Positions 50,922-62,251 are shown, numbered from the stretch's first letter. The stretch is DNA of 64,000 nt from Septoria linicola (GCA_024114885.1 CP099418.1:4030001-4094000), one strand, 5' to 3'. Notes: generated from the sequence alone by a model not told the origin. A program made the numbers and translations.

Positions 50922-52673
50922 ATGGCGGAGATGGCCATAAAGGTCAAGCACCAGGGAAAGACGCACGACCTGGAGGTCGATGTCGAGAATGGCACCGGCG
51001 AGGACCTGAAGCTACAGCTCTACTCGCTCACCGGCGTCGAGCCAGACTACCAGAAGATCGTGGCGAAGAAGATGGTCAAGGACGACACGCCGTTGAAGTC
51101 GCTGGGCCTCAAACCCGGACAGACCATCACACTCATTGGCAACCCTTCAGACAAGATTGTGCGGGAGGCGCCGACGGAGAAGATGAAGTTCGCAGAGGAC
51201 ATGACAGAAGCAGAGTTGGCACAACAGGAGGGAGCAATTCCTGCCGGCTTGCAGAACATGGGCAACACGTGCTACGCCAACGCCACGCTGCAAACACTTC
51301 GCGCTGTGCCGGAGCTGATCCAGGAGCTGCAGACGTATAAGCCATCTGCGCCATCTGAAGGCCCCTCATCGTCCCTCTTCTCGGCCGAGCAGCTGGCACA
51401 GCATGGACTGGGCGGGCTCAGCGGTGGTTCAGATTTGACCTCTGCCCTGGGTGACCTCTTCCAGCAGATGAACGAGACCCAGCAAGGATTCCCGCCACTC
51501 ATGTTCCTGACTGCTCTGCGCCAGAAGCACCCACAGTTTGCAGAACGCGCGAAGAGCGGGCATGGATACGCGCAGCAAGATGCTGAAGAAGTTTGGTCTC
51601 AGCTGGTACAGAATCTGAGGGACACACTCAAGCTCAAGGATGACCCTAATGGGTACAAGACGTGGGTTGACAAGTACATGGGCGGCAAGTTTGAGGTGGT
51701 GACGACGTGCAAGGAAGCGCCAGAGGAGGAAGCCAGCACTAACAGTGAAGACTTCAACGACCTGAAGTGCAACATCAACGTCGAGGTCAATCACATGCGC
51801 GAGGGTATCAGCATCGCGTTGAATGAAGAGCTGGAGAAGAACTCGCCATCCCTGGGTCGCACCGCCATCTACAACCGCCAATCGAAGATCTCGCGACTAC
51901 CAAAGTACATGCCCATCCACTTTGTGCGGTTCTTCTGGCGCAAGGACACTGGCAAGAAGGCCAAGATTTTGCGAAAGGTCACTTTCCAGCACGAGATCGA
52001 CGTCACAGAGTTCTGCACAGATGAGCTCCGGAAGAAGCTCGTCCCGGTACGCGACCGCATTAGAGAAGTGCGCAAGGAGGAAGAAGACGTTGAGCGCGCA
52101 AAGAAGAGACAAAAGCGGATCAACCAGCAGATCGAAGACGCATCAAAGGACGCCAAAGTGCGCGCCGACGAACCGTTGCAGAAGAAGCTGCAGAAGGAGA
52201 AGGAGCGCGAAACGAAGGCGACAGGACCCGACTCTGAAGCGGAGCTGGCCAAGCAGAAGAAGGCAAATGGGGCGCAGCAGGATACTGCCATGGGTGGCAC
52301 GGAAGAGGAAACGTACAAGACAGATGATCAGATCGAGCAGGAGCGTGCAGCATCGATCCTTGCCTCGAAGAAGGAGCTGCTTACTCTGGTGCACCCAGAT
52401 CTTGCAAAGGACTCCTCCGCCAACCAGACTGGGTTGTACGAGCTTCGCGGTGTGGTGACGCACCAAGGCTCTTCTGCAGACTCTGGGCATTACACGGCAT
52501 ATGTCAAGAAGACTGCGGCTCCTGGCAAGACTGAGGACGGGAAGTGGTGGTGGTTCAACGATGACAAGGTGCAAGAAGTGGAGAGCGAGAAGATTGAGAC
52601 GCTTTCTGGCGGCGGCGAGACGCATAGCGCTTTGATTCTGCTCTACAAGGCTGTGCCACTGCCGGAGGTCTAA
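50922..52673 (+). CDS. UBP6: UBP6/USP14, proteasome-associated deubiquitinase
   Basis: 583 residues from the ATG at 50922 (CAAGATGG). Ubp6 docks on the proteasome base through its ubiquitin-like domain and removes ubiquitin from substrates. That domain fills residues 4-78 (IKVKHQGKTHDLEVDV; LKSLGLKPGQTITLIG). The peptidase C19 domain starts at about residue 109 with the Cys box GLQNMGNTCYANATLQTL, Cys117 being the nucleophile. The QQDAEEVW element and the segment KYMPIHFVRFFWRK follow. The His box GSSADSGHYTAYVK and the final WWWFNDDKVQEV complete the triad region. A charged, Lys/Glu-rich insertion (about 390-470) splits the domain, as in other fungal Ubp6. All catalytic boxes are intact. Confidence 0.95.
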   Translation: MAEMAIKVKHQGKTHDLEVDVENGTGEDLKLQLYSLTGVEPDYQKIVAKKMVKDDTPLKSLGLKPGQTITLIGNPSDKIVREAPTEKMKFAEDMTEAELAQQEGAIPAGLQNMGNTCYANATLQTLRAVPELIQELQTYKPSAPSEGPSSSLFSAEQLAQHGLGGLSGGSDLTSALGDLFQQMNETQQGFPPLMFLTALRQKHPQFAERAKSGHGYAQQDAEEVWSQLVQNLRDTLKLKDDPNGYKTWVDKYMGGKFEVVTTCKEAPEEEASTNSEDFNDLKCNINVEVNHMREGISIALNEELEKNSPSLGRTAIYNRQSKISRLPKYMPIHFVRFFWRKDTGKKAKILRKVTFQHEIDVTEFCTDELRKKLVPVRDRIREVRKEEEDVERAKKRQKRINQQIEDASKDAKVRADEPLQKKLQKEKERETKATGPDSEAELAKQKKANGAQQDTAMGGTEEETYKTDDQIEQERAASILASKKELLTLVHPDLAKDSSANQTGLYELRGVVTHQGSSADSGHYTAYVKKTAAPGKTEDGKWWWFNDDKVQEVESEKIETLSGGGETHSALILLYKAVPLPEV

Positions 52674-52831
52674 GGTGAGAGGCGGGACGCCCCAGCAAGT
52701 GGTAGCGAAGTCCGTGCACGATAGAAATGACATTATGAGCGATGAATGTCAACTCCGCCGGTGCAGACACTGCAACGCAATGCCAACATATGCGTCAAGC
52801 TGAGCCTCAGACATCCACCCCTTCTTCTACT

Positions 52832-54244
52832 TCAAGCGGCATTCCTGGCCGGTAAAACACTCGTCGACTTCCGTTTGATATTGAACAGATTCTTCAGCTT
52901 TCTCATCCTGCTCTCTCGCTCCTTATCCTGCTGTGCTACTTCAGCTCTTGTCAGTGTCCGAGAGACCTCCGTGGTTTCTTCCGCAACGTGTTGATCGTCG
53001 TCTCCACCCACAGCCAAAACTGGCTCGTGTGATCGCCGACGATGGTCCCGCGCTGCGGTCGCCACAACTCTTTGGAGAATTTGAGCAGCATTCAATCCTG
53101 CCAGACTGCCTGTGGCTTTCTGTGAGGTCGGATTGCGCCAGGGGCAATGTTCTCGATGCATTTCCACAAGATCTACACCCACCTCGTCTTCGTCTTCTTC
53201 TTCGTCTTCATCATTAACTGAAGGTCGTCGACGGGCAGCGAGGTACTCTGGTTGATACATCCACAATCCTACGCGCTGAAAGCAGGCATCGCAGTGCAAA
53301 AGATCATTGCCGGATTCTGAAGTGCCTCTCCAGCCGTGGAGAGCGATTTCCAATGCCTTTGCTGAGCTTTCATATGTAGTGTCCGATGGGTCGATTACTT
53401 CTCGTGGCAGATCTTTGAGCAATTTCTCCGGCGTAGATGTCGACTCTAGAGGTTTCGTCTTGACTTTGTCGATTGAGCTGCCTATGCTCAACAGGCTTCG
53501 GAAGCGTTTCGATAGTTCGGGTTGCCATATTGAAGGTCGTACCACAGGAAGGCGGTAGATGTCATCCTTACAACCGGCCTTGTGCCACATGCATGAACTA
53601 GAATGGCCGTCCACAATCTCGTCCTTATAGCGTTCTGCCAGAGCCTCTTCAAGGGCAGCAGCTTCTGCCTCATCGTCGTCGTCATCGTCGTCTTCCTTCT
53701 GAGATTCGTCGCGACTGCCATGCCCTTCCGTCTTCTGTCCAAGTTTCCGCCTTGTAGTTTCCAAGCTGACCACCACACGCCTCTCACACCCACCTCGGCA
53801 GGCCACGGTGTTGACATCGATACACACCCAGCCCCGTTTGGCCCACTCTACCTCGCTGATCGGGTCCGACTTAGGATACCAAGTGCTGACGCTGCTATAC
53901 GTCTTCAGGCGAGCAAGGAAGGACTCCTGTGACCATGGCGAGAAGTTTGGGGGCGCTCTGGACTCGATGCCGCTCTTTGGTCGTAGTTTGACAGACGTTG
54001 GACGTGGCAGCGATATGACAGATGGACTGCCCTCATTGTTGGCTAGAGAAGTTGTGGATGTGCTCTGCCGCAGTCGCTTCCTTGCTCGTTCTCGTGCTTC
54101 GTCGAATGCTGCCGCTGCCGCTGAAGTGCGCTTGTTGTTGGTCGTGAGCGATTGCGAATCGTGAGTCGTGGCAGTGGAATTGTTCGTTAGAGAATCGAGA
54201 GCCTTGTAAAATTTGCGCTTGGTGGTAGCGATTGCTTCCGGCAT
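52832..54244 (-). CDS. C3HC zinc-finger protein (Rsm1/NIPA/ZC3HC1 family)
   Basis: 470 residues from the ATG at 54244 (MPEAIATTKRKFYKALDSL); the frame is open upstream without ATG. The zf-C3HC domain covers about residues 95-250: FSPWSQESFLARLKTYSSVS, WAKRGWVCIDVNTVACRGGC and HSSSCMWHKAGC, which supply the Cys/His ligands. The Rsm1-like second zinc domain follows (LLHCDACFQRVGLWMY and LVEMHREHCPWRN, the typical H-x3-CPW ending). A short acidic Asp run separates the first domain's parts. In fission yeast Rsm1 acts in mRNA export; in animals NIPA/ZC3HC1 sits at the nuclear basket. The fungal homologue probably works at the nuclear pore or in mRNA export (inference from family). Convergent with UBP6, about 160 bp between. 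Confidence 0.88.
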   Translation of the reverse strand: MPEAIATTKRKFYKALDSLTNNSTATTHDSQSLTTNNKRTSAAAAAFDEARERARKRLRQSTSTTSLANNEGSPSVISLPRPTSVKLRPKSGIESRAPPNFSPWSQESFLARLKTYSSVSTWYPKSDPISEVEWAKRGWVCIDVNTVACRGGCERRVVVSLETTRRKLGQKTEGHGSRDESQKEDDDDDDDEAEAAALEEALAERYKDEIVDGHSSSCMWHKAGCKDDIYRLPVVRPSIWQPELSKRFRSLLSIGSSIDKVKTKPLESTSTPEKLLKDLPREVIDPSDTTYESSAKALEIALHGWRGTSESGNDLLHCDACFQRVGLWMYQPEYLAARRRPSVNDEDEEEDEDEVGVDLVEMHREHCPWRNPTSQKATGSLAGLNAAQILQRVVATAARDHRRRSHEPVLAVGGDDDQHVAEETTEVSRTLTRAEVAQQDKERESRMRKLKNLFNIKRKSTSVLPARNAA

Positions 54245-54659
54245 GCTGATTTTGAATGAGGGATGAGTGGTGAGTGAAGGGAATCCAGAATGGGCAAGCA
54301 CCTCAGTTGTCGATCGTCGCTACTTCTCTCCGGAAGCAGTAGCTCACGCGTCATCACGTGAGTGAGATTTGCTGATTCAGCGTGATGACTACACCATCAC
54401 GCAAGCACCATCTCGTGCACCAGATTTGATCTTGCTTGTGAGTCGAATGTCATCCGTGCTTGTGAAATGCACTGTATCTGAACTCGCTCTGTCTCGGTGG
54501 TCAAGATCTATCTGCATCGCTTTCTCATATATCTCTTCGCGCTCTCGTTTCATTGCAGCGTCAAAAAGTGTGGACTCTCGATGAAGATGCATGAGTACTG
54601 ATGCTACAATTGTCGAGTGCTCCTTGATCGAGCCTCGGAAAGGAGCAAAGACGAAACAC
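54245..54659. other. Divergent intergenic region
   Basis: About 415 bp between the C3HC gene and the start of the transcription-factor relic. No feature recognised. Confidence 0.4.
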
Positions 54660-55919
54660 ATGGAGGGCTCGTCGCCCGCATCCAATCTTGGCAGCGATGG
54701 AGGTCGTGCTCATATCAAGCTTGCTTGTCAGGCCTGTTAACGGAAGAAGATTCGATGTGATCGTAGTGAGCATGGAACTTCGTATTGTCATACATCGTTG
54801 TTGTTCTAACCAGCTTAAAGCCTTTTCTTGCGGCCAATGCGGGGAATTCAGCCTGACTTGCGTTCCATCATCAAGGAAGCCGAGAACGAGGCATGCTGGC
54901 AAGAAAGCGATCGATTCTGAGTTACGCAATTGCATATCGAAATTAGAAAGTCTGGTGGAAACGCTAAGCGGTGAGGTCGTTTCCGCTGGCGATAGTCCTC
55001 CGGAACGAGAGCACATTCAGGATACTGAATCGTTCGATCCAAAAGCCTTCTCGTCACCCTTTACCTCTAAACTGATGGAATGCCTTTCTGGAGCACACTC
55101 ACCAACGAGGTTCAAGCTTTGCGAGAGGGATTGGAAGATGATGAGGATGAGGAGAATCAGTCATTTGAGCCGGGCCCTTCTACTGCAGCTGCAACAGATG
55201 CTGTCACTCATGCCGATCTATTGATTGTCCCACCGGCTTCTATCTATGTCATGCCTGAGGCCTTATTAGAGCCCGTGGGGGGAAATGGAGAGCACATTGT
55301 ATCAGATATACTTCGCCAACATCGATCCTGTATTCAAGGTTCTCCACAAGCCCTCCATTCAGCCTCTACTGGAATTTGGCGATACGTACCTCGACCAGAC
55401 TGCCGATTCGCCATCTAACACAGCACTCCGAGCTGCAATGTGGTTTTCCAGCGTTACGTCTCTTTCGGAATCCGATCGGCGCTTTGACAAACACGCTCCG
55501 AACTGCTTCGACTATTCAGAAGACACTGCGATTTCGCCCTGTCCAAAGCTGATTTGATCAACACAACCGACTTAACGACACTCCAGGCGGCCGTAATTTA
55601 CATTGCTGCTTCGAGACTGACAGACCCCAGCAGGAGACCGTGGACATTGACAGCGCTGGTTGCAAGAATTGCCCAGGGAGTAGGACTCCAGCATGAACAA
55701 CCTAACCACACGCCATTTGAAAAAGAGCTGCGGCGACGGCTGTAGCATCAAATACGAGTGCTTGACGCGTTCTCGTCGATTGATCGCGGCAGTGAGATTC
55801 TTCTGCCACATTCGTGCTTTAGCACGCCACCTTCAAGCAACGTGAACGACGAGGACTTTGACGAAAGCACGGATCTCATCGTATGTAGGGAAAGTGGATT
55901 GAGTGACATGTGAGTGGAG
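54660..55919 (+). pseudogene. Zn2Cys6 transcription factor relic
   Basis: The ATG at 54660 leads in frame into a zinc-cluster motif (HIKLACQAC, then RKKIRCD), but a TAA at 54738-54740 sits inside the loop where CAA is expected. After a probable intron the cluster is completed by FSCGQCGEFSLTCVP, giving all six cysteines, then a basic linker and a coiled-coil-like segment (ELRNCISKLESLVETL). The body continues in different frames: PFWSTLTNEVQALREGLED, then YQIYFANIDPVFKVLHKPSI (fungal-specific transcription factor domain), then TLQAAVIYIAASRLTDPSRR. Frame changes fall near 55076, at a six-G run (55277-55282) and near 55535. A TAG at 55743-55745 stands where TGG is expected. Both stop codons are the C-to-T/G-to-A type that RIP makes. 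Introns could explain one frame change but not the stops. The homology ends around 55920, so the gene is also truncated. A damaged remnant is the best reading. Confidence 0.75.
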
Positions 55920-56307
55920 ATTGCGACGGGAACGAGCAGGACAAGCCCTCCCATCGCGACCATGGCTGGCCCAGCCGACATTCAGCCAGTAACAACCACC
56001 ACCGTCACACCACAACCCATGACACTTCGACAACCATACCAAAAGTCTGGCCAACCTTTCACGATCCCGGCTACTACCACAACCCGATTGATTCGTAGAG
56101 CCTTATGCTTCTTCCATTCTGACAGAGGTTGTGTGCGAGCCCTTCAATATGTCTCCTGTAGCAATCACAGCACAACACTCAAATAGGCACTTGGGAATAT
56201 AATGGTAGAATCATCGACCAAAGTCTTCGTCATTTCATTTATGCCGAGCAACCAGGAACACGAACACAGAACGCCGCGCCAATGTCGCTAGCAATGCTAC
56301 AACAAGT
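55920..56307. other. Intergenic region after the transcription-factor relic
   Basis: About 390 bp with no recognised gene; it may hold the decayed tail of the relic. A Thr/Pro-coding frame (TTTVTPQPMT) around 56000 has no family match. Confidence 0.35.
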
Positions 56308-58908
56308 TCAAATCCGCACTTCTCTGCTCTCGTCCTCACTATCGCCAATCTCACTGAAGCCTTCAAAGCCCAGCTCGCTATCGTCCGCATCGTCCTGCTG
56401 GTCAGCTGCAGCTGCAGCCTGTTCATCTTGACGCACATCGTCCTTGTGCGCCTCCAGGACATCGTAGAGCGCATACACCTGGTCACTTCTCTTCTCAATT
56501 TGCTTCCTCAACGCATCGAGCCTAGCCAGACAAGCGAGCCTTGATCGCTTGGCCATGGCAGGATCATGAGAAGTATAGGCTTTGTTCTCCACATCGCAGC
56601 TACGCTTAAGCTGAGCAATCTCATCTTCCAGGTGTTTGATCACAGTTGCGAGCGCAAGTGCTGGGGTCTGGGATGGTCGAAGTGTGACGTCTGTCGAATC
56701 AGGGTTGTATGTGGATCGTTCAGTTATTGGAACTGGCATGGTCACCTGGTTCACGGCCACCGTGATGTCGGGAAGGATGAATGCAGATGTCAATCCCTCG
56801 CTTGTCGTAGAACGCCTTCGACGGCGGCTGGTGTTGCTCAGAGTGGAGATGTCGCCGACGATGTCGTGTCCAGAATGCGAGATCTCATCAGCTGTGTGTG
56901 GAGATTGGACACGGACTGTCTTGGTGACATCGAATTGAGCGGTACCATCGTTAGTACCTGCAGTAACATCGCGCATCGATGACTTGCGTGCGGTGGAGTG
57001 CTGAGTTGCGGAACCCGAGGTGAGATCAGCCTCGTTCTGAGCGCGAGTGTGATTCTTGCCGTGTCTCGTCCGCATCTCCTCTTCAAGCTTCCGCCGCAGG
57101 TTGGCAACATCGACCGGATCAAGGTCAGTCAGCTGAGTCAAGTCGTCCTCGAATTTCTGAGCATAGCCTGAAGATCGATGCGGCTGATTCGCAGCCGTGT
57201 CGAATTTTCGATGTCCACCACGGTGGGCAGCAGCATGAGCATGGCCAGTGAAGACTTTGCTTTCGGCACGCTGAGTCGGTGTTTGGGACTTTGATCGTGA
57301 ACGACGGGACTCTGCACCTGCCGACTGCTCATCCTCCGCCATCGCCAGAGCAGCCTCTCGCTGCTTCCGCATTTCCCGCTGTACTTTGGACGACAACTCC
57401 TGCTTCGCGGTATTATTCAGCTGACTGCTGCCACGGCGACTTCTCGGATCTGCTGTGTTCCATGTCTCTCGTTTGGCGTTGATTGTGTTATTGATTGTAA
57501 GGCCTTCTGCGATGTCAATGTTTTGGGAGTCGTTTTCCGATCGCCGCCTGCTCTCTCCTCGTAATCTGGATGGTTCACGCGACCTGACTGATAGGTTCAA
57601 TTTTGATCGCAAGTCTGAGATCATCTCCTCAAGTTCCCGAACACGGGCTTTCAGATCGTCGTTCTCGGCGAGCGCGTCATCAACACTGTCGCGGAATGAT
57701 TTGTTTTCGTTCTCGAGCTCTTGGTTGGCGACGTACGCAGAGGCAAGCTGCTGTACTAGATGATCACGCTCCTTCGTGATGCGGGCCACGGTGATCTCGG
57801 ACACACTGGCCTTGCGCTCTGTTCTCTGTAACCTCTCCTCCGCAGCCTTGATCTTAGCCTGCAATCTGGTTTTGTCGGATCGAGCAAGCTGAATCGAGTC
57901 GTCGTCCTCAGATCCCAGGCCACTATCTGGCCGCTGTCCGCCAAGCTGGGCACGTAGTTCGATGACCTCGTGCTCATATTCCTCGACATGCCTTTGCGCC
58001 TCACTTTTCTCCAGTTCTAATTGGGCGACCCTATCACCCAAAACCTGCAGAGAAGCGAAGATTGCTTGTTCATCCTGAGGTACAGTCAGAGCGTTCACGG
58101 CGCGATGCGTACCAGAGACAAAGCGTGTACGAGACGTCGTTGTGCGTTTGACAAGTGGAGTTCCCTCATTTCGCCCCGATACCAGCTCCGTAATGTTAGG
58201 CAAGTCTGGTAGCATGAAAGACTGTCCAGCTGTGAAAGTAGCTGATTGTACAGTCGCGTTGGCTGCAGCTGTTCTACGTGGGGACTGGCTACCACCCTCC
58301 AGTCCGTTCTCGACAGTGTAACGCTTGGGTACGTTATACTGAGAAGAGACTTGTCGTACGCCGGCAAAGCGAGATCCGCGCAGAGAAAAGGTACCTGTCG
58401 CTTGCGCAGGCTCATTTTCCGCATTCCTGCGTGGTAGCGTGTCTGACACGGCGCGGTTCGAGTTGCGATTGAGCGCATCGTTGGCTCTGGCTGATGCCGT
58501 CGCTCTACGCAGCGAAGCCTGCTTCCTCAGGCCGGCGTCACCGTTGCGGTGATTGCTGCGTGCCTGCAATGGCGGCGTATGATGGTCGAAGCTGAAGATG
58601 GCGTTGGATGACATGTCGACAAAGTCTTGCTGCTGCGATCGCTTCACCCCACGGCCCAGCTCAATGGACATTTCTGCGCTGCCCAGCGTGTCTTGGTCGT
58701 GATCCTGGAGGTACTCGGGGCGGAGCGGCGACGGGTGCTGGTCGTAGTGCAGCGGGAGACCGTTGCTCCCGCGCTGCGGAGTGGAATGGAGCAGGTCCTT
58801 GAAGCTCGTCTCGGTGGCGGTGGTGAAGAGATGGTTGTTGTCGTTGTTATTGTCGTCGTCGTCGTTGATCTGCGGCGATGCAGCTCGGCCACGCGAAAAG
58901 CGCGACAT
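56308..58908 (-). CDS. Spindle pole body protein, Ppc89/Cep57-like
   Basis: 866 residues, single exon, first ATG (MSRFSRGRAASPQ). The N-terminal 270 residues are disordered with Asp/Asn-rich and basic stretches and contain SFMLPDLPNITELVSG, a block I associate with fungal Ppc89-type proteins. Residues 285-450 are a long coiled coil (LGDRVAQLELEKSEAQRHVE; ELENENKSFRDSVDDALAEN). A second helical part at about 740-830 (LATVIKHLEDEIAQLKRSCD; RLDALRKQIEKRSDQVYALY) fits the Cep57 microtubule-binding domain. An acidic tail ends the protein. Ppc89 anchors the fission-yeast spindle pole body and is essential there, so a role in microtubule organisation at the nuclear envelope is likely. Family call from motif memory; moderately sure. 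Confidence 0.78.
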   Translation of the reverse strand: MSRFSRGRAASPQINDDDDNNNDNNHLFTTATETSFKDLLHSTPQRGSNGLPLHYDQHPSPLRPEYLQDHDQDTLGSAEMSIELGRGVKRSQQQDFVDMSSNAIFSFDHHTPPLQARSNHRNGDAGLRKQASLRRATASARANDALNRNSNRAVSDTLPRRNAENEPAQATGTFSLRGSRFAGVRQVSSQYNVPKRYTVENGLEGGSQSPRRTAAANATVQSATFTAGQSFMLPDLPNITELVSGRNEGTPLVKRTTTSRTRFVSGTHRAVNALTVPQDEQAIFASLQVLGDRVAQLELEKSEAQRHVEEYEHEVIELRAQLGGQRPDSGLGSEDDDSIQLARSDKTRLQAKIKAAEERLQRTERKASVSEITVARITKERDHLVQQLASAYVANQELENENKSFRDSVDDALAENDDLKARVRELEEMISDLRSKLNLSVRSREPSRLRGESRRRSENDSQNIDIAEGLTINNTINAKRETWNTADPRSRRGSSQLNNTAKQELSSKVQREMRKQREAALAMAEDEQSAGAESRRSRSKSQTPTQRAESKVFTGHAHAAAHRGGHRKFDTAANQPHRSSGYAQKFEDDLTQLTDLDPVDVANLRRKLEEEMRTRHGKNHTRAQNEADLTSGSATQHSTARKSSMRDVTAGTNDGTAQFDVTKTVRVQSPHTADEISHSGHDIVGDISTLSNTSRRRRRSTTSEGLTSAFILPDITVAVNQVTMPVPITERSTYNPDSTDVTLRPSQTPALALATVIKHLEDEIAQLKRSCDVENKAYTSHDPAMAKRSRLACLARLDALRKQIEKRSDQVYALYDVLEAHKDDVRQDEQAAAAADQQDDADDSELGFEGFSEIGDSEDESREVRI

Positions 58909-60184
58909 TACTGACGCTGTCGGTCACGCTGTGCTGGCGGAGGATCTGCTAAGTGGAAGCATAGAGAGGGAGTGTAACGATTTGGCACAATTGCTCTAGC
59001 GGTGAGATCTGTATGATGTGGTGCTGTCCAAATGAACAGGCAATGGCAGCAGACAGTTCGCGTGGTTGTTGCTCTACATCGAATCTGAAGTCGCGCGTTC
59101 AGTAAACAAGCTCGGACAACAAACTCGGCTGACCTGCCCAACACAAATTCTACACAGCTGCTAGTTCTACTCGTACATCACGTTGCTCTCTGCTCTCTGA
59201 GCTTCTTTCCAGATGGAAATCGCACCAAGCGACTCTCCAGACTGAAGAGTAGTCCGAAATTTCAGCATCCTAATGTCCCGAGATGAGATTCATCCATTTA
59301 CCTAGTACATCACATGCCGTTCTTCATCTGAGTCTGCCAAGCCTACTCACAATTGGAATCTGGCCTGCAGCGCCTCGTGCATAGCCGACAGAGTCCCACA
59401 CACTTTAGGGAACAGTGGTATTACAAGGTCTATCGAGACTCGACGACGTGGCTACATGTGGAGCGAGGTTTCTCGGACTCGTTCTTCGTTCGTCCTGAGT
59501 TTGGCAAATATATGCTCCATGATGTCCGCACGCACGTGCACGAAATGTCGCATCGTGATGATATGCTGGGCAGCTGCTGACGTCGCAAGCTTGGCCAATG
59601 TCCGCTGGAACATGGTAGAAACAGTCTGCTTGAAAGGTGGCTCAGTACCCGAAAATCTGACCAGCAAGAGATCCGTATGTGACAGATGCTCAGAAGTCCA
59701 ACTACATGTTCATGGCGCTGTCAATGCTCCAAGTGCTTTTCTGGGGACGAGCTTGGCTTGGAGTGCAATGCCTTACTTTTACACCACTCATTGACAGACC
59801 GATAACCGCATGAGTCGCGATCGGTTGCAAAGGCAGCGGTCGGTTAGGGCATACAATCTATGTATATCGACAAGCTCGGATAGACTCGAGCTGACGGTCA
59901 GACTGCGGAACGAGTATGCATGGTTGACATTCCGCCTTGCTCAGTCTCGAGAGTCGCCGCGCATGACAGAATCTGTCAGGGTCAGGCCATTGCCGGGTCG
60001 AGATGTGTTTCCCGCCAAATTAGAACGAGGTTCCGCCTTCGTTGCCTCACAACGGCAAGGGAAGTTGCGAGACGTGGCTCGCGGATGGTGTTCAAGCCCG
60101 ACGTCGCCACTGTAATTCAACATGCAGCGATGTGCATGGAAGAGAAGTCTCCTTGTAATAGTACAGTGTAGATCACACCACACG
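58909..60184. other. Gene-free stretch
   Basis: About 1.28 kb between the spindle-pole gene's 5' end and the next gene's 3' end. Open frames up to 112 codons overlap on both strands and resemble nothing. Presumably the promoter of the spindle-pole gene. Confidence 0.4.
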
Positions 60185-62251
60185 TCACCGAGGCCCATTG
60201 TCTGCCTCCAGCGCATCTGCTATGAGCTGATTGAGTGCGCCGCTCTGCTTGTGCAACAGTTGTGCCTTCTCGTCAATACTGACACTTTGGGTGCGGATGT
60301 GGCTGAGGGCTGTCTTGAGCGCTTCGATGCGCGCGTTGAGAGCCGCGATATGTTGCCTCGTCATGGACGTTTCACTGTCAGGAGTACTGTTCGGCGCCGA
60401 TTCCAAAGCCATCGGCACAGGATGGCGTGGTGGCGTGTCTGTCGGTTTCCCCTTCGAATTTGTGGTCTGCCATGGCTTTGAAACGATCTTGCGATCCTGT
60501 TCGGACTGCGAGATGCGCGACAGGAGCTCTTCTTTCTCTGCTAGCAATCGCTGTCTCTCAGCATCGACTTTTGCTTGCAGACGACCTGACATTTCCAGCA
60601 TACGACCCCACTGATCTTTCTCCCGTTGCGCCTCCACGCGCTCCATATCTCGCTTCTTCTCACTGTCTTCCAGCTGAGTTGTGACTTGCTTCAGCTGCTC
60701 CGCCAAATCCTCATTCTTGCTGGTGAGCTCATTTACTTCTTGGTCTGCCACGGTTGTCTTCCTTTCGATTGTTTGACTTTTGACCTTTTCCCGCTGGAGC
60801 TTTTGAAGCAGTGACGCATATTCTGTCTGTAAAGTCTGCAGTGCCAGCGACTTCAGCGTGACTTGGTGTTGAAGGTCAGCGATATGTGCTGAAGTGATAG
60901 AACTCGTCGCAAATGTGTTGGTAGACGTTGCCGCTTGGTACGATGTCGCTGGAGATCCGATGGACTGTGCAGCCAGCGCCGGTAGTGTGGATCCTGCAGA
61001 GCCCGGCAAAGCAATAGACGATGGCGAAGGTAGTGCTCGCATAGCACGATGTGGCTGACTGGGAGAAACATTCCGCGGGTAGGCAGATCCGGGCAGCGAG
61101 TCTGTAGGTGTGGGCGAGTAGCCCTGCGGTTGCTCTCCTCTTGCACGATCGGACCGATCGGAAACGCTGTGACGATCTGGCAAGTCACTCACGGGCCCAA
61201 AACGTGCTCGCTTGTGCACTTCGTCTGTGCCGTCCCAACAGTCACCTTTTCTTTTAAGCTCGCCCGGAGACGGCAGACTTTGAGTTGCTCGGAGGTCACG
61301 ACTGTCACCAGTCTTGCGTGAAGAGAACAAAGCATCGAGATCCTCATTGGCACTGCAAAGTTGATCCAGTATCCATTGCACATTGTGCACGGGATTCCCA
61401 TCAGGGTACTCGGGCCCGCCCTGTGACTGTCAATCAATTGTACCTTGAGCAGGCGGGGGCAATACACACATAATTGGCAACATCGCCTCGAGCGCTGTGC
61501 AAGCGCTGTCTCAGATGATGCACTGACTCGATCACATTGTAAAGTAGTGGCTTGATAGCTGCGCAGCGACACGCCGGCGAAGCCGATATCGACGCCCCGA
61601 CTATGTCGTTCACGGCACTGTACAGAGGCCCTCCGTGCTGCTTAAGATGGGCAATTGGCGGAAGGACATTCGACCGTTTGGATAACTCATAGTTTTGGAA
61701 TCGAATCTCGGGAGACGTTGTACTTGTGGCGACCTTGGGTGGTTCTGTCATGGTGTCACCACGGTCAGTGCCTGAGGTCTGAAAGAGTGGCATTGAATGT
61801 GGTAGGCATGGACATTGAGCAAGGTAAGCACAGTATACACACCTCTTATCTGCTCCGGGATGTCAAGAGACAGTGGACCACCGACATCACGGCACGAACT
61901 CGTGCGAATAGTATCAAAATGCAAGCTTCGCCAGGTCCCAGTAGATAGCTCGTGAGGTGAATTGTCCGTCAGCTGGGAAGGACCAGATCGTTCGCCACAA
62001 GTGACCACAGTGTGGCGTTCGCCCGGGTTGGGCGGAGTAGGGTAAATTTCCGTCAGCATCGACATGTTACCCGGAGCCCTGGCCTCTAATGGGTAGCGTG
62101 ACTTCCCGTCCCAGGTTTGGGACGCTGTTCGTGAACTGTGCAAGGAGGACTGGGCGGATGAATTGATAGCACTGAACGCGGATACCTGCGGAGGCGTCGT
62201 TCGGGATATGTGCGAGCTCGGTGTGTCCCTCTGTGTGGTGAATATGGCCAT
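60185..62251 (-). CDS. Hypothetical coiled-coil protein
   Basis: Three exons on the minus strand: 61841-62251, 61470-61778 and 60185-61426, all joining in phase 0 to 653 residues. The donors are GTGTAT and GTGTGT, less common but acceptable, with TTTCAG and TGACAG acceptors; the exact first donor is uncertain because several GT dinucleotides adjoin. I do not recognise the family. The N-terminal 140 residues are disordered. A conserved-looking block at about 150-235 contains RFQNYELSKRSNVLPPIAHL and AIKPLLYNVIESVHHLRQRL. A basic nuclear-type patch (ELKRKGDCW; VHKRARFG) follows. From about residue 430 on there are two coiled coils (LQHQVTLKSLALQTLQTEYA; VNELTSKNEDLAEQLKQVTT and onward), and a final helix (RQHIAALNARIEALKTALSH). 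A nuclear dimeric protein is plausible, no more. Confidence 0.6.

Noticed and set aside
51823..52458. 211-codon frame inside UBP6
   Set aside because: Out-of-frame reading of a Lys/Glu-rich insertion; UBP6 is intact in its own frame.
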